Shown: positions 1-5,870, numbered from the stretch's first letter. The stretch: DNA of 9,200 bases from an uncultured Oscillospiraceae bacterium (GCA_910588365.1 CAJUQS010000127.1:1-9200); one strand, 5' to 3'. Made by a program: numbers and translations. The notes: generated from the sequence alone by a model not told the origin.

Positions 1-141
1 TGTGCGGATTGGCGAGATAGATTTTTTGCCCTGCAAGGCAAAAAGCCGCAGCAATCCTGACGGATTGCAAGGATTTTTAACGCAGTCAGGGCGGAAAATA
101 TGCCGCCAAGGCGGGCGCGGGGAGATGTTAAACAGGCTCTA
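1..141. repeat. Palindromic MITE-like repeat, copy 1, truncated by the window edge
   Basis: Positions 1-51 are identical to 3737-3787, and the right end at 123-141 (GAGATGTTAAACAGGCTCT) is the inverted counterpart of the left end of the second copy at 3714 (AGAGCCTGTTTAATATCTC). The interior holds nested hairpins: TTTTTGCC/GGCAAAAA around 24-44 and CAATCC-TGAC-GGATTG around 52-67. The terminal GGCTC is followed by TAA, compatible with a TA or TNA target duplication as used by some IS630- or IS5-type elements. No open frame looks like a transposase. It lies 15 bp beyond the stop of the cotransporter gene and may supply its transcript end. Confidence 0.75.
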
Positions 142-156
142 AGAACCGCTTTGTAC

Positions 157-1935
157 TCAGCCCTTCTGGGCTGTCTCCTTTTTCACGGCGAATTCCCTGC
201 GGTAGCTCTCAAAGGCCTCGCGGAAGGCCACGCTGCCGTCGTGCTTGAGGGCGTTGAGGTACTCGTGGGCCTGGTAGGCGTTCTGCGCGGTTTCGATCTG
301 CGCCACCGCGATGTTGGAGCAGTGGTCGCTGACGCGCTCGCAGTTGGTCAGCAGGTCGGAGAGGACAAAGCCCATCTCGATGGTGCAGTTGCCCTTTTGC
401 AGGCGGGCGATGTGGTTGGACTTGATGTCGGCGATGAGGCCGTCGATGACCTGCTCCAGGGGCTCCACCCTGGCGGCCAGCAGCAGATCGTTTTCCGCGA
501 AGGCCTTGGTGGTCACCCGGAGGATCTCCTTCAGGGCGGCCGTCAGCACAGTCAGCTCCTTCTCGGCCGTACCGGAGAAGCGGATGTCCTTCTCGTGGAT
601 CTCCCGGGCGGTGGACAGCAGGTTCACCGCGTGATCGCCGATGCGCTCAAAGTCGCCGATGGTGTGGAGCTGCTTGGAGATATTCCGGCTGTCCGACTCG
701 GACAGGGCCTTGCTGCTCAGCTGTACCAGGAACGTGCCCAGCTGGTCCTCATAGCGGTCCAGCTGGTCCTCCTTGGCGGTGACCTTCTCGGCGACCTTCT
801 CGTCGAACTTATCCAGCAGGGTCAGGGATCGCAGGAAGGTGTCCTCCGCCAGCCGGGCCATCTCCACCGTCCGGTTGGCGCACTCGGCGATGGCCACCGA
901 GGGCGTGGCCAGCAGGCGGGAGTCCACAAAGGTGTAGATCTCCTTGGAGGACTCCTGCGTGTCCTCCTTTATGATCAGGTAGGCCAGCCGCTCCAGCTGC
1001 CTGGAGAAGGGGAGGAGCAGGGCGGTGGTGGCGATGTTGAAGATGCTGTGAACCAGAGCGACGCCCGCCGGATCAATCGCGGCCTCCAGAAAGGCGTAAT
1101 GGAAAATGAGGTTGCCGCCGTAGAAGGCGGCGAGACAGACCGCGGTGCCGATGAGGTTGAAGGAGATGTGAATAACAGATACCCGCCGTGCGTTGCGGTT
1201 GACGCCGATGCTGCTGAGCAGGGCGGTAACGCAGGTACCGATATTCTGCCCCATGATAATGGGAAGAGCCATGCCGTAGGTGATGCCGCCGGTCATGGAG
1301 AGGGCCTGCAGAATGCCCACCGAGGCGGCGGAGGATTGGATGATGCCCGTGAAGATTGCGCCGACGATCACGCCCAGAAACGGGTTGGTGAAAGCGGTGA
1401 GGATGGAGGTGAACTCCGGCATATCGGCCAAGGGGCTGACCGCCTCCTTCATCATTTCCATGCCGGTCATCAGCAGGGCGAAGCCCACCATAATAGACCC
1501 CGCGCTGCGGCGGCGCCCGTCGGAGCTCGCCGTGCGCATGATGACACCCGCCAGCGCAATAACCGGGGCGAAGTTTTCCGGCTTGAGCAACTGAAGCCAG
1601 AGGGACTCGCTGTCAATGCCGGACAGCGACAGGATCCAGGCAGTCAGGGTGGTTCCCACGTTGGAGCCCATAATAACGCCCACTGTCTGGCCCAGCTGCA
1701 TGATGCCGGAGTTCACCAGACCCACCAGCATGACCGTCATGGCGGAGGAGGACTGGATGGCGATGGTGATGCCCGCGCCCAACAGCAGGCTTTTGAACGG
1801 GTTGTCCGTCATCTTCCTCAGCATTTGCTCCAGCCGTCCACCCGCCAGCTTCTCCAGCCGGGAGGACATGACCGTCATGCCATAGAGGAAGAAGGCGATG
1901 CCGCCGCAAAGGGTGAACAGGGAGAAAATATTCAT
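157..1935 (-). CDS. Na+/phosphate cotransporter family protein with C-terminal PhoU-like domain
   Basis: Encodes 592 residues of the Na/Pi cotransporter family (NptA/YjbB type), an inner-membrane protein expected to couple phosphate movement to sodium. The membrane half (about 1-320) carries the two inverted family repeats. The first has QSSSA at 61-65 followed by GSNVGTT at 90-96. The second has QSSAA at 200-204 followed by GQNIGT at 229-234. A cytoplasmic helical tail (about 345-560) looks like two PhoU repeats, with segments such as DFERIGDHAVNLL and CERVSDHCSNIA. Length and order match full-size bacterial members. The ATG at 1935 is supported by AAGGAG seven bases upstream. The gene follows trmO in the same direction after 127 bp, so it probably has its own promoter. 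Transport direction cannot be judged from sequence; some relatives export phosphate. Confidence 0.93.
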   Translation of the reverse strand: MNIFSLFTLCGGIAFFLYGMTVMSSRLEKLAGGRLEQMLRKMTDNPFKSLLLGAGITIAIQSSSAMTVMLVGLVNSGIMQLGQTVGVIMGSNVGTTLTAWILSLSGIDSESLWLQLLKPENFAPVIALAGVIMRTASSDGRRRSAGSIMVGFALLMTGMEMMKEAVSPLADMPEFTSILTAFTNPFLGVIVGAIFTGIIQSSAASVGILQALSMTGGITYGMALPIIMGQNIGTCVTALLSSIGVNRNARRVSVIHISFNLIGTAVCLAAFYGGNLIFHYAFLEAAIDPAGVALVHSIFNIATTALLLPFSRQLERLAYLIIKEDTQESSKEIYTFVDSRLLATPSVAIAECANRTVEMARLAEDTFLRSLTLLDKFDEKVAEKVTAKEDQLDRYEDQLGTFLVQLSSKALSESDSRNISKQLHTIGDFERIGDHAVNLLSTAREIHEKDIRFSGTAEKELTVLTAALKEILRVTTKAFAENDLLLAARVEPLEQVIDGLIADIKSNHIARLQKGNCTIEMGFVLSDLLTNCERVSDHCSNIAVAQIETAQNAYQAHEYLNALKHDGSVAFREAFESYRREFAVKKETAQKG

Positions 1936-1955
1936 GTGTCTGCTCCTTCATATCT

Positions 1956-2000
1956 CGTATACATCTTTACAAGCGATTCGACAATGTCTATATTTTACCA
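1956..2000 (-). promoter_or_regulatory. Candidate promoter(s) for the Na/Pi cotransporter
   Basis: Two weak options are visible on the minus strand. One is TTGTCG-17 bp-TATACG (1979-1984 and 1956-1961), four of six matches in each box. The other is an extended -10, TGG-TAAAAT, at 1992-2000 without a good -35. The stretch 1936-2062 is AT-rich compared with its flanks, as expected for a promoter region. I cannot choose between the two. Confidence 0.35.
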
Positions 2001-2062
2001 CGAAATTTCCAAAAGGGGTAGACCGGTTACGTTAAATCCATGTAAAATTTAAAGATTTTCTG

Positions 2063-2770
2063 TCAGCGGGCCGGGCCGCCGGGGGCTGCCGACACCTCCC
2101 GCACCGTCAGACGCTCCTCCGCCACGGTGAAGCGGACCTCCAGTCCGGCGAAGGCCATGCCGTATACCCGGTCCGGGTCCGCGTGGTAGGAGGGCCGGGG
2201 GTCCTGGGCCAGCACGGACAGCAGGGCCGCCCGCTTCCCCTCCGGCACCCGGTCCAGCAGCTCCGGCGGACAGGCCACCTCCAGGAGGCGCCGCTCCACC
2301 CGGTCCACGAAGCCCCCGGCCGCCTGGGGGTAGGCGTCGGCGTAGGGGACGTAGGGCTTGATATCGTAGATGGGCGTACCATCCATCAGATCCGCCCCGG
2401 CCACGTGGAGCACCGGCCCCAGCGCGGGGTGGAGCCGGACCGACTCCAGCCGGACGGCGGAGAGCCCCAGCGGGTTGGGTCGGAAGGGGGATCGGGAGGC
2501 GAAGACGCCCAGCCGCCGGTTCCCGCCCAGCCGCGGCGGCCGTACCGTGGGGGACCAGCCCTCCCGCGCCGCCTGGGAGAACTGCCAGATGAGCCAGATG
2601 TGGGAGAACTCCTCCAGCCCCCGCACCGCCTGTTCGCTGCGGTACTCCGGCTCGAAGACCACCGCCGCGCGCAGATCGTCCACCAGGCCGCTCTGCCGGG
2701 GAATGCCGAACTTTGTGGGGAAGTCGCTGTGAATGCGGGCGATGACCCGGATCGTATGCTCCTGTGCCAT
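2063..2770 (-). CDS. trmO: tRNA (N6-threonylcarbamoyladenosine(37)-N6)-methyltransferase TrmO
   Basis: Encodes 235 residues of the TrmO (YaeB/VirR) family, which uses S-adenosylmethionine to methylate t6A at position 37 of ANN-decoding tRNAs. Family signatures in order: FPTKFGIPRQ (17-26), GLEEFSHIWLIW (51-62), PPRLGGNRRLGVFASRSPFR (78-97) with PNPLGLS following, and DGTPIYDIKPYVPYADAYP (130-148). A C-terminal QDPRP-Y (189-194) ahead of VYGMAFAG is typical of the long, two-domain form. The frame stays open to 2968, but the extra 66 codons cross a palindromic hairpin and show no family similarity. The ATG at 2770 has GGAGG five bases upstream and gives the standard N-terminus, so I start there. 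The enzyme is usually non-essential housekeeping. Confidence 0.93.
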   Translation of the reverse strand: MAQEHTIRVIARIHSDFPTKFGIPRQSGLVDDLRAAVVFEPEYRSEQAVRGLEEFSHIWLIWQFSQAAREGWSPTVRPPRLGGNRRLGVFASRSPFRPNPLGLSAVRLESVRLHPALGPVLHVAGADLMDGTPIYDIKPYVPYADAYPQAAGGFVDRVERRLLEVACPPELLDRVPEGKRAALLSVLAQDPRPSYHADPDRVYGMAFAGLEVRFTVAEERLTVREVSAAPGGPAR

Positions 2771-2853
2771 AGGCGCCTCCTGTTTGCCGCTTCTCAAGCG
2801 CACCGGCTGTATGCGCGGCAGGATGTGTGCAGGGGAGAGCTTTTTCAGAAAAC

Positions 2854-2884
2854 AGCCCCCCTGAAACCATGGTTTCAGGGGGCT
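2854..2884 (-). terminator. Strong hairpin in the trmO leader (possible attenuator or upstream terminator)
   Basis: The sequence centred on CTGAAACCATGGTTTCAG (2861-2878) is a perfect palindrome that extends with further G-C pairs and one bulged C, giving about 14 paired bases. On the minus strand it is followed by TGTTTTCT, an interrupted T tract. It lies about 50 nt after the predicted transcription start of trmO and 84 nt before the start codon, so it could be a leader attenuator or translational element. On the plus strand no T tract follows. Confidence 0.45.
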
Positions 2885-2939
2885 CGTTGAACCGCGCCTT
2901 ACACTATAGATGCCACAGCTTCTAACCCCTATTTTCTGT

Positions 2940-2968
2940 AGTATATCAAAAATTTTTCTCAGCTGCAA
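2940..2968 (-). promoter_or_regulatory. Probable sigma-A promoter for trmO
   Basis: On the minus strand TTGCAG (2963-2968) and TATACT (2940-2945) are separated by exactly 17 bp. The -10 matches the consensus in five of six positions, the -35 in three. The surrounding DNA is AT-rich. A start near 2933 gives a leader of about 160 nt containing the hairpin at 2854-2884. Confidence 0.6.
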
Positions 2969-2990
2969 TCAATTTCCGGAAAATTTCCTT

Positions 2991-3062
2991 TAGGGCTTGT
3001 TTGATAAATGGCGGAAAGAGATCCGCTGTTTGGGTGTTTTGACATTTTTCAAACAAGCCCTA
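2991..3062. mobile_element. 72-bp palindromic MITE with TA flanks
   Basis: The terminal inverted repeats at 2991-3012 and 3041-3062 match in 20 of 22 positions, with the outer 14 (TAGGGCTTGTTTGA) perfect. The interior holds GCGGA-AAGAGA-TCCGC, so the whole element can fold on itself. The outermost TA on each side could be a duplicated TA target. The ends resemble the GAGCCTGTTTGAAAAATGGC end seen at 5777, which suggests one mobilising transposase family. There is no coding capacity. It sits directly upstream of the istB scrap. Confidence 0.75.
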
Positions 3063-3089
3063 GCCGGATTTCTGATGAATCCACCCCAA

Positions 3090-3185
3090 CAGCGCGTCCT
3101 GCATCACTGCACCGCAATCAACATCAAAGGTGCGTCTTACCGCCTCAAGGAGCGCAAGGAATTTATACGCCGGAAGCAGCTGACT
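3090..3185 (+). pseudogene. istB: 3' remnant of an IS21-family helper ATPase gene (istB-like)
   Basis: Translation in the frame starting at 3093 gives RVLHHCTAINIKGASYRLKE followed by RKEFIRRKQ. This matches my memory of the C-terminal end of IstB, the AAA+ ATPase that assists IS21-family transposases (pattern LHHCT-NIKG-SYRLKERKE). The Walker motifs and all upstream parts are absent. The left side is cut close to the 72-bp MITE. The fragment marks decay of an earlier insertion sequence. Confidence 0.6.
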
Positions 3186-3219
3186 TTTGTTGCCCCCCGC
3201 CAAGTAGGAGCAGAGAGTA

Positions 3220-3383
3220 AGAAGCTGTACCAATAGGCACCGGCACGCATCTTAACGGAAAATTTTTCGTCTGGCTGCGTCAGAAACTCTTGAAATCCGT
3301 CAGAATTCCTGCGAGTTTCTTCCTTGCCAGGCAAAAAATTTTTCTCGCCAATCTGCATACCGTCACCTGTTGGTACAGCTTCT
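3220..3383. mobile_element. 164-bp MITE-like element, diverged copy 3 of the repeat core with different ends
   Basis: Inverted ends AGAAGCTGTACCAATAGG (3220-3237) and the complement of AGAAGCTGTACCAACAGG (3366-3383) match in 17 of 18 positions. Read on the minus strand, the interior follows the same order of blocks as copies 1 and 2: ATTGGCGAGA, TTTTTTGCC, GCAAGG, CGCAGGAAT, CTGACGGATT, GACGCAG. It therefore belongs to the same core family in the opposite orientation but carries unrelated terminal repeats. No transposase is encoded. Confidence 0.65.
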
Positions 3384-3459
3384 CAAGTTGATTGCGGGTA
3401 CTATTTCCACCTCTGCACTCATAGAATGTGGAAAGTCAGCAAGGAGGAGGTGGCCCGCT

Positions 3460-3645
3460 GTGAAGGAACGCAAGCTCAACTACCGGTTCCACGATCCCAA
3501 CCCGGCGGCAGTGACCGCCGACTACATACTGAAAATCTTCATCGAGGCCAATGCGGGAAAGGTGGAGGCTGCAATACAAAAAGCCGCCGATGCCACCCCC
3601 GTTGCCGATGAGGGACCGGATCGCTGCCAGGGACACTCCGCATGA
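3460..3645 (+). CDS. Small protein of unknown function, 61 aa, upstream of the recombinase
   Basis: A GTG start at 3460 lies ten bases after AAGGAGGAGG, an excellent ribosome binding site, and opens a 61-codon frame. The product begins MKERKLNYRFHDPNPAAVTA and continues with a predicted amphipathic helix around DYILKIFIEANAGKVEAAIQ; it is small and soluble, with no cysteine motif or membrane segment. I recall similar 'NYRFHNPN...TADYILK' proteins beside serine recombinases and conjugative elements in gut Clostridia, but I cannot give a verified family name. It is followed immediately by a strong terminator, so it is not co-transcribed with the recombinase. The frame extends further upstream to 3370, but that part lacks a binding site and enters the neighbouring MITE. 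Confidence 0.65.
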   Translation: MKERKLNYRFHDPNPAAVTADYILKIFIEANAGKVEAAIQKAADATPVADEGPDRCQGHSA

Positions 3646-3664
3646 CGCGGGGCGTCCCTTTTTT
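3630..3664 (+). terminator. Rho-independent terminator overlapping the stop codon of the small gene
   Basis: GGGACACTCCGC (3630-3641) pairs with GCGGGGCGTCCC (3647-3658), with one mismatch and one G-T pair, around a five-base loop. It is followed by six T residues. The TGA stop (3643-3645) falls in the loop, so translation reaching the stop would have to clear the stem before it could fold. Confidence 0.85.
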
Positions 3665-3713
3665 GCCCTACACCTCATAGTATTGCAGTATATCCGCATA
3701 CTCCGCCAGCGTC

Positions 3714-3975
3714 AGAGCCTGTTTAATATCTCAGCGTGTGCGGATTGGCGAGATAGATTTTTTGCCCTGCAAGGCAAAAAGCCGCAGAAATCCATATCGT
3801 GCAATGACCCCTCCGTGAAGCGCCGCATGGCGGCGCTTTCAGTGCTAAGCCCGCCCCAGGCGGGCCCGCAGGTGGGGTCATTGCACGATATGGATTCCTG
3901 CGTCAAACCGGCTTCATCTGGCAGCAAGATTTCTCGCCCTTGGTCATATTTCCATTTTTCAAACTGTGCCTAAAG
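3714..3975. repeat. MITE-like repeat, copy 2, containing a nested cruciform
   Basis: The left end AGAGCCTGTTTAATATCTC at 3714 mirrors the right end of copy 1, and 3737-3787 is identical to 1-51. Where copy 1 has a short CAATCC-TGAC-GGATTG palindrome, this copy has a much larger palindrome at 3783-3902. Beyond it the right arm (ACGCAGGAATCC, GAAATCTTG and GGCGAGA read from the minus strand) is a diverged inverted version of the left arm, ending around CCATTTTTCAAACTGTGCC (about 3951-3970). The right terminus is inferred and approximate. It fills the gap before the recombinase promoter and has no coding capacity. Confidence 0.65.
3783..3902. repeat. Large cruciform: near-perfect 29-bp inverted repeat enclosing two hairpins
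   Basis: Arms 3783-3811 and 3874-3902 pair with one mismatch, 23 bp of them perfectly (3789-3811 with 3874-3896; core ATCGTGCAATGACCCC). The 62-bp space between holds two more GC-rich hairpins: AAGCGCCGC-ATG-GCGGCGCTT (3818-3838) and CCCGCC-CCA-GGCGGG (3850-3864). The predicted fold is a long stem opening into two side stems. It has no T tract, so it is unlikely to be a simple terminator. Confidence 0.85.
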
Positions 3976-4006
3976 GAACTTCCGCTAAATTTCAGCATTA
4001 ATTCCC

Positions 4007-4035
4007 TTGCGAAGGTATGCTATCATACAGATATA
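4007..4035 (+). promoter_or_regulatory. Candidate recombinase promoter with a palindrome in the spacer
   Basis: TTGCGA (4007-4012) and GATATA (4030-4035) are 17 bp apart, with four and three consensus matches; TATAGC at 4032 is an alternative -10. A 14-bp palindrome GTATG-CTAT-CATAC (4015-4028) lies between the boxes, where a bound repressor would block polymerase. CATACA also resembles a sigma-E -10, but no fitting -35 is present. Confidence 0.35.
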
Positions 4036-4070
4036 GCAGAACGTTTCGACTCTGATAGAGAGGTTTGCCT

Positions 4071-5606
4071 ATGAACATTGCCGCTTACTGCCGTGTCTCC
4101 ACGGAGAAAGAAGACCAGCTCAACAGTCTGGAGGCTCAGAAGGAGTTCTTTTCGGAGTACACCCAGCGTACCGGAGACACCCTCATCCGCCTGTACGCTG
4201 ACGAGGGCCTGTCCGGCACCAAGATCAAGAACCGCAAGGAGTTCCTGCGGATGATGGCGGACGCCGAGCACCACCTCTTTGACATGGTGGTAGTCAAGGA
4301 CATCTCCCGCTTTGCCCGCAACACGGTGGACCTGCTGCAAAACGTCCGCAGGCTGAAAGCCCTGGGCATCGAAACCCAGTTCCTCACCGCCAACATGACC
4401 AGCATGGGCAACAGCGAGTTCGTCCTGACCATCTTCGGCGCGCTGGCCCAGGAGGAGAGCGCCAACACCTCCAAGCGGGTAAAGTTCGGCAAGAAGCTGA
4501 ACGCCGAGAAGGGCCGTGTCCCCAACATCGTCTACGGCTACGACAAGACCATCGGCGACTACTTCAATCTGACCATCAATCAGGAGGAGGCCGCTGTCAT
4601 CCGGAAGATCTATCACTGGTACACCCGGGAGGGCTACGGCTCCGCCAAGATTGCCAATATGCTCAACGAGCGTGGCCTGAAGACCAAGCGCAACTGCCGG
4701 TGGAGCCAGAACGCTGTGGGCCACATCCTCCGAAACGAGCTGTATACCGGGAAGATCATCAACGGTAAGCAGGAGGTCACGGACTTCCTCACAGGCCAAA
4801 GAGCGGACAGGGACGAAACGGACTGGATTGTGGTGGACAAGCCGGAGCTGCGCATCATTGATGACGGGACGTTCCAACAGGCACAGGAAGTCCTGCACTC
4901 CCGCCACAGTGCTTTCAAGATCACTCGGGAGCGGCACAGCAGCAAGCACCTGCTCTCCACCCTCATCAAATGCAAGGAGTGCGGCTGGTCCTTCCGGCGC
5001 ACCGTCCGCACCTATAAGAACACCTATGTCCGCTGGGTCTGCTCCGGCCACAACGGGCGGGGAGCCGGCAGCTGCCCCAACGCCGTGACGGTAGATGAAG
5101 AGGAGCTGATCGAGGTCTTGCAGGAATACTTTGCCGGACTGCTGAAAGCGAAGAAGTCGGTCATCAGCTATGTGGTGGGCCGGTTCCAGAAGGTCTACAA
5201 GGCCAGGGACGAGAACCTGGACTATGAGAAGGCGCTGACCGCCCAGCTCGCCAAGATGCAAAAGACCCGGCAGAAGTACATGGATATGTACGCCGACGAC
5301 CTGATTTCCCGGGACGAGCTGAACGCCAAGGCCGGCGGGATGCGCAAGGAGATCGAACGGCTGGAAAACGAGCTGAAGATGATCTCCTGCAACCTGACGA
5401 AAGGCGAGCAGCTGGAAAGCGTCCTGACCAGCACCTTTAAGGAGATCGAGGATATCACCGACGTACATCAGATGACCAACACCCGGCTCAAGCGTATTAT
5501 ACAGAAGATCGAGGTGGATAAAGAGGGGAATGTTGACATCTACCTGCGGCTTTTAGGCAACCTGGGGCTGGACAGTACCGTTCTAATTAGCGATAACCTT
5601 ACATAA
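4071..5606 (+). CDS. Large serine recombinase (site-specific integrase/excisionase)
   Basis: A 511-residue recombinase that joins and cuts attachment sites through a phosphoserine DNA link. The N-terminal resolvase domain (about 1-140) has YCRVS with nucleophile Ser10, DEGLSGTKIKNRKEF (45-59) and KDISRFARNT (76-85) with the active-site arginines. A recombinase domain follows (about 155-265). A zinc ribbon has Cys301, Cys304, Cys324 and Cys335. A charged helical region (about 375-445) fits the usual coiled coil. All key residues are intact, so it should be active. GAGAGG seven bases before the ATG at 4071 decides the start; TTG at 4065 is possible but poorly spaced. The gene ends exactly at the broken spoIIID frame, with its TAA inside it. 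This makes it the likely enzyme of an element inserted in spoIIID, comparable in position to SpoIVCA of the sigK skin element. Confidence 0.95.
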   Translation: MNIAAYCRVSTEKEDQLNSLEAQKEFFSEYTQRTGDTLIRLYADEGLSGTKIKNRKEFLRMMADAEHHLFDMVVVKDISRFARNTVDLLQNVRRLKALGIETQFLTANMTSMGNSEFVLTIFGALAQEESANTSKRVKFGKKLNAEKGRVPNIVYGYDKTIGDYFNLTINQEEAAVIRKIYHWYTREGYGSAKIANMLNERGLKTKRNCRWSQNAVGHILRNELYTGKIINGKQEVTDFLTGQRADRDETDWIVVDKPELRIIDDGTFQQAQEVLHSRHSAFKITRERHSSKHLLSTLIKCKECGWSFRRTVRTYKNTYVRWVCSGHNGRGAGSCPNAVTVDEEELIEVLQEYFAGLLKAKKSVISYVVGRFQKVYKARDENLDYEKALTAQLAKMQKTRQKYMDMYADDLISRDELNAKAGGMRKEIERLENELKMISCNLTKGEQLESVLTSTFKEIEDITDVHQMTNTRLKRIIQKIEVDKEGNVDIYLRLLGNLGLDSTVLISDNLT

Positions 5607-5612
5607 AGATAT
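5590..5612. other. Predicted attachment-site junction (attR) between recombinase element and spoIIID
   Basis: Similarity to spoIIID begins at ACC TTA CAT AAA GAT (5596-5610). The recombinase frame reads through the same bases as CTT ACA TAA and stops at 5604-5606. Large serine recombinases leave a very short shared core at the crossover, so the true junction should lie within a few bases of this stretch. Its partner site is outside the window. Confidence 0.6.
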
Positions 5613-5742
5613 ACAGGAGCGTCTTCCTCTCTACAACAGGAGTCTTTACCTCCAGGTCAAGGAGGTTCTGGATGAGAACAAGGCGGAGCGGCACATCCGC
5701 GGCGGCATCGCGACCCGGCGCAAATACCGGGGCGGGGACTAG
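5596..5742 (+). pseudogene. spoIIID: 3' half of spoIIID (sporulation transcription regulator), 5' half missing from the window
   Basis: The frame reads TLHKDIQERLPLYN, then VKEVLDENKAERHIRGGIAT, then RRKYRGGD and a stop, 48 codons. Set against the B. subtilis SpoIIID that I remember (TVHKDLTERLPEIN, VKEILDYHK, RHLRGGEATKLKY) about half the residues are identical without gaps, from residue 36 of 93 to near the end. SpoIIID is the mother-cell DNA-binding regulator that switches the sigma-E programme toward sigma-K. The missing part is the N-terminus and most of the helix-turn-helix; the break falls in the recognition helix. No start codon or binding site exists for this piece, and upstream the frame closes at a TAA (5584-5586) within the recombinase. 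It is either a dead remnant or one half of a gene restored by excision. Confidence 0.88.
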
Positions 5743-5776
5743 GCGCGTACCAGGTTCCTGGCTTGGTGGACGATTA

Positions 5777-5870
5777 GAGCCTGTTTGAAAAATGGCGGTG
5801 CGCCCAAGCGGGGGGATCTGCGCAGAAAAGGCCGGAGCGCACCTGCGTTCAGGCACACCCGCCGGAGCCG
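5777..5870 (+). repeat. One-sided remnant of the MITE family (copy 4)
   Basis: GAGCCTGTTTGAAAAATGGC at 5777 is preceded by TTA. It matches the end of the 72-bp MITE and, read inverted, the right end of copy 2 (GTTTGAAAAATGG, then CCAAG, CAGA and GCCGG blocks in the same order). I see no matching opposite end before the next gene, so the right limit is approximate. It lies 34 bp after the spoIIID stop. Confidence 0.5.

Noticed and set aside
100..2052. A 650-codon plus-strand open frame
   Set aside because: It is antisense to the Na/Pi cotransporter, has the repetitive G/Q/H/A-rich composition of a GC-rich shadow frame, and contains no family motif.
2771..2968. N-terminal extension of TrmO to an ATG at 2968
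   Set aside because: The extension would translate the promoter and hairpin leader, lacks family similarity, and the ATG at 2770 has a much better binding site.
3668..3714. Minus-strand coding-like scrap reading ALTLAEYADILQYYEV and a stop
   Set aside because: It reads like a protein end cut by the repeat at 3714, but at 15-19 codons it could be chance. I found no family to assign.
4015..4036. Sigma-E promoter for the recombinase (CATACA at 4024), as in developmental elements
   Set aside because: The -10 core fits, but no acceptable -35 is present at 14-15 bp, so it is not called as a feature.
4023..5468. A 481-codon minus-strand open frame
   Set aside because: It is antisense to the serine recombinase, whose active site and zinc ribbon are intact, and has no recognisable domain or ribosome binding site.
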